Source: Chionis minor
Taxonomy: Eukaryota > Chordata > Aves > Charadriiformes > Chionididae
Direction of reading: 5' to 3'
DNA: 64,000 nucleotides
Assembly (NCBI GenBank): GCA_013398295.1
Contig: VZSF01001520.1
Span: forward strand, 1,122,566 to 1,186,565
This document shows, piece by piece, positions 33,401-45,130 of the stretch. Numbering within the stretch: the first letter of the stretch is position 1; each line of letters opens with the position of its first letter. A program made the position numbers and the translations under genes. The notes under the pieces were generated by a model. It was given only the letters and a program-made list of their open reading frames with translations, ran no database searches and was not told the origin of the DNA.

Positions 33401-34342
33401 AAACCCTGGCCAGTTCCCACTGCTCCCTGCCTAGCAAGCACACCTGCACTCATCCCACCGTGAGCCCACCAACACACCCGCTAAAGCCAAGACAACCTTC
33501 ACTTATCTGCACAGGCACCTAACCGGAAGACGAGAGGCTCTTCAAGTGAAGGCACCTTATGGAATGGAGCTGTCTCGCCACAAAGATGGTATGAGACCCA
33601 GCCAACTCATTCCACATACGCTTTCAAACAGCAGTGAAGAGGTAATTAGTATTATCTAATCAACAGAAAATCCTCCCCATACCCACACACAGACAAAAGT
33701 GAAGCAGGACAGCAGTAGGGAAACAAATCCCTACGAGAGTGCACAGCACTGGAAGGCACAGGCAGCATTGCCCCTGAGCCTTCTTCCCCCTCCCCTACAC
33801 CACGTTTTCCTCTCTTTTTCTACGTGATAATAAAAGGGCTCCCTCTCCCCTTGCCGCTGCTCTCCATTTGTGGGCATTGCCAAAGAGCAGAGATCTGTGT
33901 GTCTCAGAGCAGCTATCGTATCACAAAGGATCCGAAGCTAGCAAAAAAGGGGCTAAAAATAGCCTGCAGCAGCACACTATATATGGAAGGAAAAGCAAAA
34001 CAGCCCAAATGGAGTACAAGGTCTGGGTACTGGGGGATGGGACATCCCAGCCATGGCTCTGTCCTTTATTCTGCTTGGGAGGGAAAACACGTAGACTTGG
34101 GGGCTACAGGACAACGAGCAAGAAACTGGCACTCATCACGCATGTTCTCCCAAGTGGAGTCTCCCCAGGAAATTATGAAGAGAAATCTCCCCCTTGTCTA
34201 AAACAGGTCCAATGTTCCCTTTCTAAGAGACTTAGCCAACAGGCTAAGAAAAGAAAAGAGAACTTTGAAAGCTGGTACAGGGGAAAGCTCCTGGTGACTA
34301 CTTTAGCCCACTATCTAAGTAATAGGCAGAGTAAAGAACATG

Positions 34343-34428
34343 GAGACTGCGTTGGAAAATCTCCCTGGGTATGCGTGTGTCAGAGATTGTGGAAAGGGAT
34401 CTCTGTCAGAGACTGCGCTGGGAAATCT
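34343..34428. repeat. Three imperfect copies of a ~20-bp unit
   Basis: gagactgcgttggaaaatct, gagattgtggaaagggatct and gagactgcgctgggaaatct start at 34343, 34383 and 34409. They look like diverged local duplications. Confidence 0.6.
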
Positions 34429-35869
34429 AATGGCTATATATAAATGTGTAGAGGAGTACGGGTCACTCAGTGTGCAGGAGAGGGCGCGTGAATGAATGAA
34501 GAAACACATCTGCACGTCCAGATCAGCTTCTGACAGCCATCTCCTGACAGACGCCAGCTTTGCAACTCCCGAACACGCTTCCTAGCTGTACCAGAGAGGG
34601 AGGCACCTAAGGCAAGACTGAGCACCAACTCATTAGTCCCTTGTTTCCAAGGAGTGGCTCAGAAAAAGAAACAGAGATGCCATACATGCATGTTCCCCAT
34701 CTTATTTCAAAGCATGAGGACTGAGTAGCATGGACCGCGTATCTGCAAACTCCTGCCTGATGCATGACAAGCTTCACTGTCTGACCCTGGAAGGAGACAA
34801 AGGCAGCAGGGATTTGGGATGAGACTACAGGAGACACTAGTGGAGGATGTGAGCAGTAGATGAAGTCCTGTAAAGCAGGCTGTGTGCACACACTGGCACT
34901 CCAAGAAGCAGGAACCCTCCTCAGCCTCATATAATTAGGATCACTTTCCCCACTGATGAAGAAAGCCCAGTTCTCTTTGTGGCTCCTGCTTTTTACTCAA
35001 GTTTCCAGCAGATGAAAGCAGCACGGGCTCGATTTTAATGCTGCTGAGCACTCCTGGCTCTGCATCCTCTCCGTCCTCGGAGGGAGCAACGGGTGCTCAG
35101 AACCTTCAAAAACCAGGTTCCTGCAATGGCTCCCCTGAGGCAGCACTGACCAGCAGGGCAGAGCTGTATTCCTCTGCTTTGATCTGACGGCCTCCTGCTA
35201 TCCCCAAACTCACAGGAAAAAACCCTCCTTTTTGGTATAGGCAGTTCCAGATCTCGCTGGAATAAACTTAACTTGCACCCAGTAACAGCAGGTCTGAGAG
35301 GACTCTCTGAAGGACAGCTTAAAACCCATCTTCTGGAACGTATTAAAAGACAGAAGAGGAAAAGAACTTTGTCCTATTCAAAGCAAGAGATGTTTCAGCT
35401 TGTGCTTTCCAGGGAAATGTTGCAAACGACATTTACAACAGGGTTCTTGAAACAAGACACTGAAGACCTGGCAGCACGTCTGTTTGCAAGTCAAATCCCA
35501 TGTGGCTGCGTGCATCCACCGGACCCTGCATGTGCCATTACCTGCCTTAAACACAAATGAGTCTTCAGCCCCATAAATGCTTATACATTTTTGCATAATC
35601 CTTTGACAACACAGCCCTACAACGGCATTTTACTGAGAACTCCTACCCCAGTGAAAAAACCTCAGTTCCTTTTTATTTTCCCCATTTTGGTAACATATTT
35701 TTTACATTTAAGTTCCCCTCTTTTTAGTTTTTGTAGCAAATAAAAGCTGCAAATGGGGGAGAATTAAAACAAACTAAAAACGGAGCCCAGGCACAATCAC
35801 CTTGTGTCTGGGAACGACAAGGGCTTTCCTATCAAAGGAAACTGAAGGTCACACTTTTCCTCATTGATC

Positions 35870-35965
35870 TTGCAATGTTTGTTAATTACTCTGTCACTGA
35901 TGTGGCGAAGGATAATTAAACAGCTCTGTTTATATCTTATATGCATAATTATGTGCGCTGCCACT
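35870..35965. promoter_or_regulatory. Candidate conserved element with homeobox, GATA and POU-like sites
   Basis: A short block packed with gttaattact, ggataattaaa, tatatcttat and atgcataattatg (TAAT cores, GATA and octamer-like words), about 0.6 kb from the CpG island on its downstream side in transcript terms. Motif evidence only. Confidence 0.25.
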
Positions 35966-36915
35966 GAACTCGTGAAGACTAGAGAATGCGCCTCTCCAGA
36001 AGGGGAACGGACAGACGGAGATGAGTTTCGGCTGCTTTATTAACAGGAGGAGGAAAACATGCGCACACACAAAAGGAGGAAAGTTTGATGGATTCACAAA
36101 GTGCTGAGATCAGGGGAGGGGTGCGTGCAGGTGGAGCAGATTAGGGGGAGATCTTTCAATTACAGATCCAATCCAGCTGGGTGACAAATCGGGGGAGGGA
36201 GCTGCTTTGCCCTAATGGAGAGAATTCAATTTACCCTAAGCTTTTACCAAGGCTTAGCACTCAGACGTCCCCCAAAACCAATCTGGGGGGGAACATGGGC
36301 ATCAGAAGTGAGAAATTCAGCTGGGGCTTTCCCCAACATCTCTTGCTGAATTCAGCTTTTGAATGAACCACAAAAATAAGGCAGAAGCTATCTGAAAATA
36401 CAAAATGCACACACAGACGGGGGGAACACACCTTGCAACAGCACACAAGTTGGCACCCCAGACTGAAGCAGTGAGGGACACACAGGTTTGGAACTGGTAG
36501 TTTCACCAGTTCAAGCCCAAACTCCGGGGGTTGTACCCCGCGGGAGGACGGGCTCCCACTCCTGCCCCGTGACAGAGGGGACACCGTGGTGAGAAATAAC
36601 CCCCCCAGCCCCTCAACCCCTCCAGCCAGGACGGGGCAACACGCAGCAGCGAGAAGGGAACGCAAGGCCTTACGTGTGGGACGCCTCGGCGACAGGCCCG
36701 CGCCTCACACCCGGGACGGGCATCGCACCGGCCGGCGGGGAGGCCCGCACCGAGCAGCGCCTCACTCCCAACGTGCCACCGACGTGGCAGCGACAGGGCC
36801 CCGGGGCCACCCCGACACAATTCGAGGTCCCCTCCCGCCCGTCCCCCCCCCGGGAAAAGCCGCCGCCTACGTCCTGCCTGCCGCCGCCCGGCCGCTCCTT
36901 CCAGAACCTTCGCGC

Positions 36916-36940
36916 GGGGCGGGGCGGGGCCGGGCTGGGG
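36916..36940 (+). other. G-quadruplex-forming motif
   Basis: Five G-tracts of three to four bases separated by one or two bases on the plus strand within the CpG island. It fits the G3+N1-7 rule. Confidence 0.7.
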
Positions 36941-36989
36941 TCCTGCCACCTCAGGTGCGGGCGGCCCCGGCGCCGCTCCCTCTGCCGGG

Positions 36990-36990
36990 N
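36990..36990. other. Single ambiguous base (N)
   Basis: One undetermined base inside the CpG island, consistent with GC-related sequencing difficulty. Confidence 0.95.
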
Positions 36991-37524
36991 AGCGGGTCCC
37001 CGGCCTTGACCTGGCCTTCCCGGGGTCCTTCAGCCCTGCCCCGGGGTCCATCAGCGCCGTGTAAGGTGCAGCGTGTGGGCACGTGTGTGGGGACGCGGCA
37101 GAATCCACCCGGGATTTGCCACAAGGGCACTCTCTGCTTCCCCCCCCCCCCCCGCCCCGGCTCCATGTTGGAAATACCTGACGAGGAAACCAGCGCGCCC
37201 CCCATCCGAATGGTGTGAAGGGGCTGCCGGGGGTAGATGTTCTCTGCCAAAGGACCTATGGTCTGGGAAGAGCCATCCAGCCACATCCACCCCAACAAAC
37301 CCCCCTCTCGGGAAGGGCAGGTGGAAGCAGAGGCAAACTCGTCACGGTCCCAAGAGCAAAATGCCAGGCTTTTGCAAATGCAAGGGGATTGGGGCTTTCA
37401 CCCTGCTCCCTGGCTGCCAGATGCAGACTGTATCCTGCACCGACACGCAGCAATGGCTCTGTCCCACAAAATCGCAACGGCAAAGCTGCTGCATGCAGGG
37501 AGGCGGAGGGGGCAGAAGGCTTAC

Positions 37525-38094
37525 CTGAGGTGGTTCCTCCCCCCAGCTTGGAGCCTGTCTCGCCACTGGAGGACCGGTAGGCATCATCCTTCGAGGCTGG
37601 CCCGTCTGAATCCCTGTCATCCAAGAAGTTGCCATCCTGCGAGCCCCTCAGAGCATCTGCCTCGTCCCCGTTATCTTCCTCGTCACTGCAGCCCTTGGGC
37701 TGCACCATGTAAACCCCTTCGGGGGGCACCTCCGCGCTCTCGGCACCCTTACTTTCCTTGCCTTCTGATCGCCCCAGCAAGGGCTCCTCGTTGTATTCCC
37801 CGTTCACCCACTTCTCAATCACCTCCCTCCTTTTGTCCTCCTCGATCTTCTGCACACGGCTGAGTCCATCTGAAAACTCCGTCCCCAGCTCCTTGGTCCC
37901 AGGCTGAGGCAGGTCCTTGTTGCTGCTCTCCCGCTGCAGCCCCTTGTCCGCTCGCGCCTGTTCGGCTCCCCCGTGGTCGAAGACGACCTGGCGGCTCAGC
38001 TTGGCACAGATTGCATTTAGCTTCAGGCCGCCTTTGCGCTTGGCAGCCATTGTGGGTTTTCCTGAGGTTGCGTCAGTGCATATAGTTCTTTCAG
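37525..38094 (-). CDS. CASZ1: CASZ1 first visible coding exon, N-terminal region
   Basis: The acceptor is a ctctctctttgcag-type site just above 38094; the donor is tcag|gtaag. The exon enters with two bases of a split codon and leaves with one. Upstream of the first internal Met (38050-38048) it reads [14 protein letters not shown], which fits the human N-terminus after its short MDLGTA-type start exon, so translation probably begins in an exon outside the window. From that Met: a basic segment [20 protein letters not shown] (4-23), the region known in the family for nuclear localisation and recruitment of the NuRD co-repressor; a conserved [16 protein letters not shown] (71-86); a conserved [18 protein letters not shown] (109-126); then acidic, Ser/Asp-rich sequence to residue 175. 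The middle (24-68) is poorly conserved. Starting at Met1 here would give a slightly shorter protein. Confidence 0.95.
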
Positions 38095-38653
38095 CTGCAA
38101 AGAGAGAGGGGAAAGAAGCAAGGAAGGGCATTAGTGGGATCACACAACTTGAACCCAAAAAGCAAATGGCTGGTCCCAACCCAATGGGCCTTCAGGCATG
38201 GCCAGCATCATCCTCTGGAAGGTGGGACTGCCAACCGTTTCCTAAGCTCTGGGTGGAAGCCCAGCCAGGAGAGCCTGGAGAGAGGCACGCTCTGAACCTG
38301 CTGGTACCAAAGGATGCCACTGGCCTCAAGAGAGAGGCGTGTATTCGTGCTGGGACTGAACTGGGCTCAAAAGACCACAAATGTTTCAGGCAGATGAACG
38401 TGGTACGGACCAGCCTTTGCTCCTGGCTCAGGCTGGATATGAAGCCTGTTAAAAGCCTGACTTGCTCTCTCCTTCAGACTGCAGCACCACCTGCTTTTAG
38501 GTCCCCAGCGCCATCCCAGATGTGTTGGCTGCCAAAACCACACCAGCCAGTAACTGCACCCCAGCACCTGGAGCAGGGAGAACAGCTTCCCAAGCCTAAC
38601 CCTAGGGACGACGAGGAATTCACTTAATGGGGCTTACGCATAGTCTCAGAGAA

Positions 38654-38693
38654 GAGAACCAGTATGGACCAGAAAGAACCAGTACGGAGGACA
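38654..38693. repeat. 20-bp tandem duplication
   Basis: agaaccagtatggacc and agaaccagtacggagg lie 20 bases apart in tandem with few mismatches. Confidence 0.7.
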
Positions 38694-41379
38694 GGAGCCC
38701 TGGGAAGTGCGTGTGCTGGAGCACCAGACTGGTGTGTGGCAGTCGTATGGGAGAAAGTCGCCTTGGGTTGGTATCAGTTGATCAGGCCCCTTCGCCTGCT
38801 CGCTCTCGCTCTCACACACACAGGAAATTCTGCTCTCACACTTCCCAGCACAATCAGCTAATTAGTGTGGGTTTGTTATTTTAATGTAGTTTATTCATAT
38901 GTGACAGCTAGTAAAGGAGGGGTAAGAGAAAGTGGGGGGAGAAAGGGAGAAGGTAAGGTCTTAAATTCAAGGTCACAGTGAATCTTGAACTAAATGGTCC
39001 CTATCACAGAGTCACTTGCATAATTATTCCACCAACAATTAACAAGACTCAATCACAAATAAAAGCAAAAAACTGATTCTAAAGCAGCTGCATTGTCTCA
39101 TTTCCTTCTTTATTTATAATATCTCCGAGAGACACCCAGACTAAAAACGGTTAAAGGTCCCAAGGCAAGAAACGTGCACACAAGCCTGGCTCTTCCCCCA
39201 GCCGCAGTGCCGAGGCAGACCCTGCTCTGTGTCCCAGGGCTCAGGAGAAGCACCTGGTAAAACGCCTGCTGGACACTCAAGCCAGTAGAGTTACTGTGGG
39301 GACATCGCTGGAGGTCTCTTGGACTTTATGTCATGCTGAAAGAGGGGCCCGTCACACGGACAGCAAACCAAAACCGTCTCCAGACCTCGAATGGTGAGAA
39401 CGGGTTCCTCCATGGCACAGGAGTCCCTCGTGGCAGCTCAGCCCACACCTCCCTGTCACCAGCACAGAGGTGCTGCTCCACAGAAGCACAGTGAGATTAA
39501 TCAGACCCCCTACAATGCATCCAGAAGCCATCGTGACAGCCCCTAATCCCATAACATGACAGCCCAATACAAACAGACTGAAACTTTAGACCTGCTGTCC
39601 AAGAGCCAGAGAGTGGCTGCTTAGCGTAAACTCCTGACAGCTTCAGACACGCTTCCCTGTCAAGGACTGCAGGAAAAATAACCCCCCAACAAATGTATCA
39701 GCCCCCCACACAAAGGGAGGCGAAATGTACTCCTCCGCTTTCTAAACGCTGGCCCCCCCCGGCACTAACACCTACGTGCAGTCATGCTTTCCCGAAGGGA
39801 AAGCACACGTTGCCCCCAAACACATACCTCCCCATCTAGAAATCAGAGCTCTTCAAGAGCTGTGTGTATGCGCTGGCACGCTCCATAAATGTAGTCACAC
39901 ACATACGGGTTAAAAAGTCCCATCTCCCCAAAATACATTCCCGTACGCTTCCCCACGCGTTTCCCTTTCACACATTCCCCCAACACACGCACAGAGTCCT
40001 CACGCATACAGATGGGCACAGGCAGACGCCCATGAAGCTGCAAAAGTCTCTGTGTGCTGGCACCTTCCCTTCCCATCACATTCCCACTCTATTTAGGGCA
40101 GAAAGCGAAGGCCAATCCTATGCGCAACTGGTACCACAGAGGGAATCTCAGGAGGCTGCTGTGAGCTCCAACTGGAGCCCGCCCAGGACACCTACAGCTC
40201 ACGTCTGTGTGCTCGGGCGAAGGGCCAGCGGAGCCTCGGTGGCCGCAGGTGGGTAGGACGGTGCCTCCCGCACGGTGCGGTGCCTGCCCAGGGCTGGGGC
40301 ACTGGGTCAGCACTGAATCACCAGCGCCGCTCTCCCCAGCGCTGCCTGGTGATTCCCCACCCGCCTTCTCACGATACCCAGCCCTGCTTAACTGGTGAGC
40401 TCAGCACCGCTCGCAGCTGGAGATAACTGGGAGGCAGACACGCGGCAGCCCAGATCCCCGCTGCCCTCCCCCTTTCTGCGATGAGGGCAGGTCCCATTAT
40501 TCTGGTCTGGAGGTGAGCAGCCAAGTGCGTGCACCAGCCGGCAAATGAATATATAAATATTTATTCAAAGGAAGAGAGGAACAGACGTTCCCGAGGCTGC
40601 ACTTGCTGCGTACGCAGCAACTCCAGGGAGCCTGCAACTTGTCTTCCATTCCTGTTCCTGCCTCCTTCTATCTCACACGCCCTGGCTTTGCCCCTCTGCC
40701 TCCCCCGGTTCTGCCTCCCAGCTCTTGACCTTCCCCTCTGCATCTTTCCTGTCCCATCTCCTTGTGTTTGGGGGCTTTTTTGAGCACAGCAAAGCTGCTC
40801 TTTCACATTTTGAGAATCTTTTCCTAAAGTTTAAGTTAAAACATAAAGCAAGTTCTGAAAACGTACCTTTTCCCCAATCTATAAAACTAATCCTCCCAGA
40901 GACCTTCCTGAGATGGGATCTGTCCTGTAGTACCAGGGCTCTTTCATATCTCCATCCCACCTATGTGTGTATGGCTGCAGGAAATCAGAACTCCCAGCTG
41001 CTTCTGCCAACCTTGCAACCAACTCTCCACAAGCCTGGACGCATCATTTTACCTTTCCATTGCCTTATTTCCTCGCCTGTGGAACAGGGGCGACATCACC
41101 CATACTAACATTTCTATTCCTCTCTTTCAGCCTGTCAGTTTCCAAAGCAGAAGGGAAACCTTCTCCCAGAGAAACACTGAAGTTGGCCATCAGGCCGGAG
41201 GGGACCACAGCATCCGTGTTTCATTCACTTGGGCAGAGGGAGAGGAATTGAGCTGCTGAGTGAGGGACCCTCGCATCTGCCTGAGGTCAGGACTGCCAGG
41301 CAGGGAGGGACCCCCGAAGCCGGGCAGAGGCTCCTTCCCCCCCAGGCCAAGCTCCCCACCCCAAATCACCCTGTGTCTC

Positions 41380-41500
41380 CATCACACTGTTTAAAGATTC
41401 CAGGCTAAGTAAACATCCCCCTTAATTTTCTTCGTCTAAATAGAAATGTTTTGATTTTGCATCAATCTGAGGAAGCCGTTTATAACCTGAGCCTGTCACA
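41380..41500. promoter_or_regulatory. Candidate conserved element
   Basis: AT-rich, non-repetitive block with gtaaacatc (forkhead-like), cttaattttc and ttgcatcaatc words between GC-rich flanks. Composition only. Confidence 0.18.
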
Positions 41501-44269
41501 CGGACTTTTCATCTCTGCCCAGGACAAACTCTCCCACATGCTCTATTTACACTGAGCACTTCCTCTGAAAACAATGCCACCGGGAGTTTACTCCGCTTGC
41601 CCCCTCCCCACACCCTGCGAGGAGACACCCACTCCCCCGGCTCCGCACCCAGCCCTGTGGCATCTTGAGAGCAAACCTCCCTTTGAAGAAAAGGTACAGG
41701 GTGCCGCAACCAAGCCTGGCAAGGAGGAAGATAAAACCCACCTCACCATTTTGCTGCCTTGTCACCCCTTGAAGACACTGCTGACAAGCCCAGGTCGCTG
41801 TCCCCATCGCCCCCCTTCCCCCCGGTCCCTACCCAGGCTCTCTCCCTCCACGCAGCCCCCCAAAGCAGCACTTTCTCACCCACAAACTCCACAGTGGGGT
41901 GCTGCCAAGGTGAGGACGGCTCAGCTCTGCCTCCTCCCAAGGGAGAAGAGGAGCTACGAGGGACACACGGTGTGCGGGAACGAAGGGCTCTGCAGAATGG
42001 ACTGAAGTCGGGCATTCCAGCCGAGGGGCAAACTGCGCTGCGAAGAGGAAGTCTGGAATTCCAGGGAAAGCAAAGAGAGAGCCGGAGTCTGGCTTTGGGT
42101 TGGGGTCAATGAAGAAACGAGCCCCAGGAGAGGGGAGAAAAGGACCCGGCTGTGAAAAAGGGGTGCGCGGGAGCTGGCTGAACCAGTGGAGGAGAAGGAG
42201 CCCTGGCTGTGCAGCAGGAGCTTCGTGGCATGGGAAGAGCTGGGGGTGCAGGGGGGAGCCCCGCCGGATGGGGCAGGGGCTGAGGAGGGGCAGGAGGACC
42301 CGTGCTGCGGGGAGAGGGGTGCTGGCTGGGGAGGGACGGCGCTGTCACTTCAGAGGGCCGGGTACGTCGAACAGATGGAGCTTTCATATTCCTATTGAAG
42401 AGTTTTAAGCCCAGCTGAGCAGCTCCGTTCAGGAGGGAGGTCCCAGTGCCAGCTTTCCAGGAGCTGCAAGCTCTCATTCGATTAATTATTAACAGCATTA
42501 TTTGGGGCGGGGAGGGGGAGGGAAGGAGGACCGACATGCTGCACAGTCCTTTTCTTTGTTAACCACTGTGGTGCAAGCTTGACTGGCGAAACTCCAGTCT
42601 GCCCAGGACCCCCAAGCAGGGAGGGCAGCATGGCTTGCTGGGGTCGGGGCGAGGATGCTGCATGCCGGAGCCTCTTCACACTTGAGCTGCAAGTCCCTAA
42701 GACAGAGCCAAACCTTCACAGCAGAAGGCCGCTGGGGCATTGGGAACATGCTTCCCCAGAGCCATGCCCTGGCAGTGCCCAGCCACACGTCGGGAGGAGG
42801 CAGGGAAGGCAGCCAAATGCTCAGCCCCTTCCAGAAAACATTTCCCCTCCAGCACGACTCGTGCATTGTCCCAGGCAGGGCCAGGGCAAAGGCAGCAACA
42901 GCCCAGGCATGGCCCACAATGTGTGAGAGTGGATATAGTGTGTATATTTTCCCCTCTTCAGTTTATCAATAAAACATTTTATTGCTTTTAGCCCAGGAAA
43001 TGACCTTGGATTAGTGGATGCTGTCTCTTCTGGCTGACCTTGGGGAGTTCACAAAGGCTCTTTAACAACCTCCTCTGCCCTGCAAGCATGGATCCCGCCT
43101 GTGCGTGTCTGCGTGAAGCCGGGGAAAGCCCTCAGTGCAAAAGTTGGACCTGACAGGCTCCAGCTCTGGGCAGGGAGAAGGAGAATCAAAGATGTGGGAG
43201 GAGAAACGAAGCGAGCAGCCAGGGCGTCCTTACGGAAGCGCTGCCAGCTACATTCCCTGCTTTCCCGGAGCCGTGAGGGCTCTCCCTACACACCCCATCC
43301 ATAAACTGCGGAAGAAAAGCTGGGGACTCTGCTCTGGTCCCCACGGCCAGCGCTTGCCACAGTGCAGTCCACCTGCATTCAGCACTGCTTGACCCTCTCC
43401 TGCCTGCCACGCTGACATCTCCAGCTGCACAAGAGGCTACTTTTCTCCCTATTTCCAGCTCCCAGACCCTGGTTCAACCCTGGCCCAAAGGGGCAGAGAC
43501 CAGTAGCAGTTCCCTTCAGTGAGCCTGTCCTGCTTCCCTTTGCTCAACCTCCTCCACTGCAGAGTTAAGCTGTAATTTTCTGGTGACGGTGAGAGGCAGC
43601 GTACAGAGACCAGCACTGGGCAGTGAAGGACAGAAGAGGCTCCCTCCGCATCCTGCACGGAGGGGGAAACGACGGGGCTCTGGAGATGCTGGGGCTGCCA
43701 GCCAGCTGGGCTGCTCCTGTTTCCTACCCAGCCACTTGGCTGCTCCAGCGCTCCTGCAGGGGTTTCTCCAGGAGAGAACATGAACACGGGGAGCACCCCC
43801 CCTTTCCCTAAACAGAAAACAGCCGTATCGTCTCTGAATGGTGTGTATTTTCACTGCAGAAGTGTAACTACGGAGGGAGGGAATGGGATAGGAGAAATTG
43901 AGAAGAATTTTCCTCCTCAAGGGAACAAAAACTAGAAGCAAAGAGGGCTAGTGCTGAGCTCTCAGGCAGAGCGAGGTCCCCGCACACCGCAGGGCAACGT
44001 CTGCAAGGGTGCTGCAGCGAACGGCACATCCCGACCGGCCATCCTCCTTGCTGCCTTCCCCGGTAACACAAGCCTCCCTTGCCAGCCACGTCCTCCCCCA
44101 GAGTCCCCCTGCAGTGTCCCCTCGTATCAGGCACAGAGGGTCCTGCAAGCACCCCAACTCTTCTTGGGCTGTCCAGAGAGGCTTTGCCCTGGCGCGAGAG
44201 CCCCCTTCCCAGAGCACACCCCCAGCCCCTAGGTTTTCTCCAGCCGCGTCCTCCTGAAGAGCGAGCCCT

Positions 44270-44530
44270 AAAGTGTTAACGGCGATTGGTGAAATGGCAC
44301 AGCAGATTGCTACAATAAATAATTTACTGATATTTATAAATATTCAAATCAGCAGGCTTCAGAAATTGAAAGGGGGGGGCTGAGCTGACGGGGAGGAGGG
44401 GTGTTTAGGGAGGGGAGGGGGGGCTGACATTAATTCCCAGGCTCTCCAAATTCATTTGAGAACTGTTTCTCATTTCAAACAAATATTAAATCTTTTGGTG
44501 TCAAGCCTCCAAAATAAAGTATCAAATAGA
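44270..44530. promoter_or_regulatory. Candidate conserved element pair
   Basis: Two AT-rich stretches (44270-44350 and 44425-44530) separated by a G-rich patch. The first has ataaataatttactg and gatatttataaat (MEF2/forkhead-like); the second has cattaattcc and caaacaaatattaaa. Sharp composition change from the flanks suggests constraint. Confidence 0.25.
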
Positions 44531-44939
44531 AAGTCACCACTCTTTTGGTGGCCGATGCCTCGTCTGTCATGACACTAGGCGCCTGTGGCCCCGTCCCCTT
44601 GGACAACCAGCTGCTGGGGGAACGACGGCAGCCTGCACCGGCGAGGTGCCTGTGCGAGAGCAGAACCCACCCAGCCACACCTGTAATGCAGCCCACCATA
44701 CCACCAACCATCATCCCAGACAGGAATTCCTGTTACTGACACCTACAGTACCTTGCCTTCGTCTCCCAGCGGACTTGCTAAATCCCATTGGGAAGAAAGG
44801 GCTGAATGTCGGAGTGATGGAGGTGGAGCCAGGACTCCCGACTCCACCCTGGGAACATGGCCTTGTGACAGAAACGGAGCAGGGGGTCAGGGCTCCTGAC
44901 TTCCACTCCTTGCTCTGGGAGGGAATTTGGTTTTAGTGA

Positions 44940-45130
44940 TTTAAGCTGGGGGTTAAAAGCCAGGAGCACTGGCTTCCAGCCTGGTTTCCAATCATGGTGT
45001 AACTGTCAGTCTCCCCAGCTTTCTGTGCCTCAGTCTCCCCACGCAGAGGAGGAGGAATGAGGATGATTACCCACCCAGCAGGCTGAACCCAGCCACGTTT
45101 ACTCGGTGCTTTGAGATCTCCGTATCAGCA
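44940..45130 (-). repeat. MIR-like ancient SINE fragment
   Basis: The plus strand shows, in order, 'gagcactggcttcc', 'ctgtgcctcagtctcccca', 'gaggatgattaccca' and 'ggtgctttgagatctc', which is the reverse-complement order of MIR/CORE-type elements. Similar diverged pieces occur near 41055-41105 and 46340-46410. Confidence 0.55.

Larger units (their letters stand above)
36520..37240. promoter_or_regulatory. Intragenic CpG island, candidate alternative promoter
   Basis: About 700 bp of very GC-rich, CpG-dense sequence with GC boxes (gcggggcggggcggggcc at 36915-36932), in clear contrast to its flanks. It lies 0.3-1 kb downstream (transcript sense) of the first visible coding exon. A minus-strand transcript started here would skip the N-terminal exon and begin translation in a later exon or a new one; a plus-strand start is equally possible. 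A single N occurs at 36990. Confidence 0.6.
30438..37524 (-). other. CASZ1 intron with internal CpG island
   Basis: Phase 1 intron of 7,087 bp. It holds imperfect duplications around 34343-34428, a candidate conserved element at 35870-35965 and a CpG island at 36520-37240. The stretch 30500-34300 contains only unremarkable intron sequence. Confidence 0.85.
1812..38094 (-). other. CASZ1: CASZ1 gene (castor zinc finger 1), internal portion
   Basis: Span of the 14 recognised coding exons. Spliced in order they give one open frame of about 1,325 codons, and every junction phase agrees. CASZ1 is the vertebrate homologue of Drosophila castor, a nuclear C2H2-type zinc-finger transcription factor with roles in heart and vessel development, neural and retinal cell fate, and tumour suppression in neuroblastoma (family knowledge). 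The human long form (CASZ1a) has 11 finger modules and the short form (CASZ1b) has five; this window holds modules 1-7 and the first part of 8. The gene is incomplete at both ends: the usual start exon is not found to the right, and the exons for fingers 8-11 are off the left edge. Confidence 0.97.

Noticed and set aside
36980..37060. Minus-strand ATG reading MDPGAGLKDPGK in the CpG island, as an alternative N-terminus
   Set aside because: The sequence is low-complexity GC-rich and no donor in the needed phase was identified. Kept only as part of the promoter idea.
36586..37218. Long plus-strand and minus-strand open frames in the CpG island
   Set aside because: GC-rich DNA lacks stop codons by composition; both strands are open and neither resembles a protein.
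37256..38179. Open frame extending the first visible coding exon upstream to an ATG at 38179 and downstream past 37525
   Set aside because: It crosses a strong acceptor at 38095 and a strong donor at 37524; the extra residues do not resemble CASZ1. Treated as intron.
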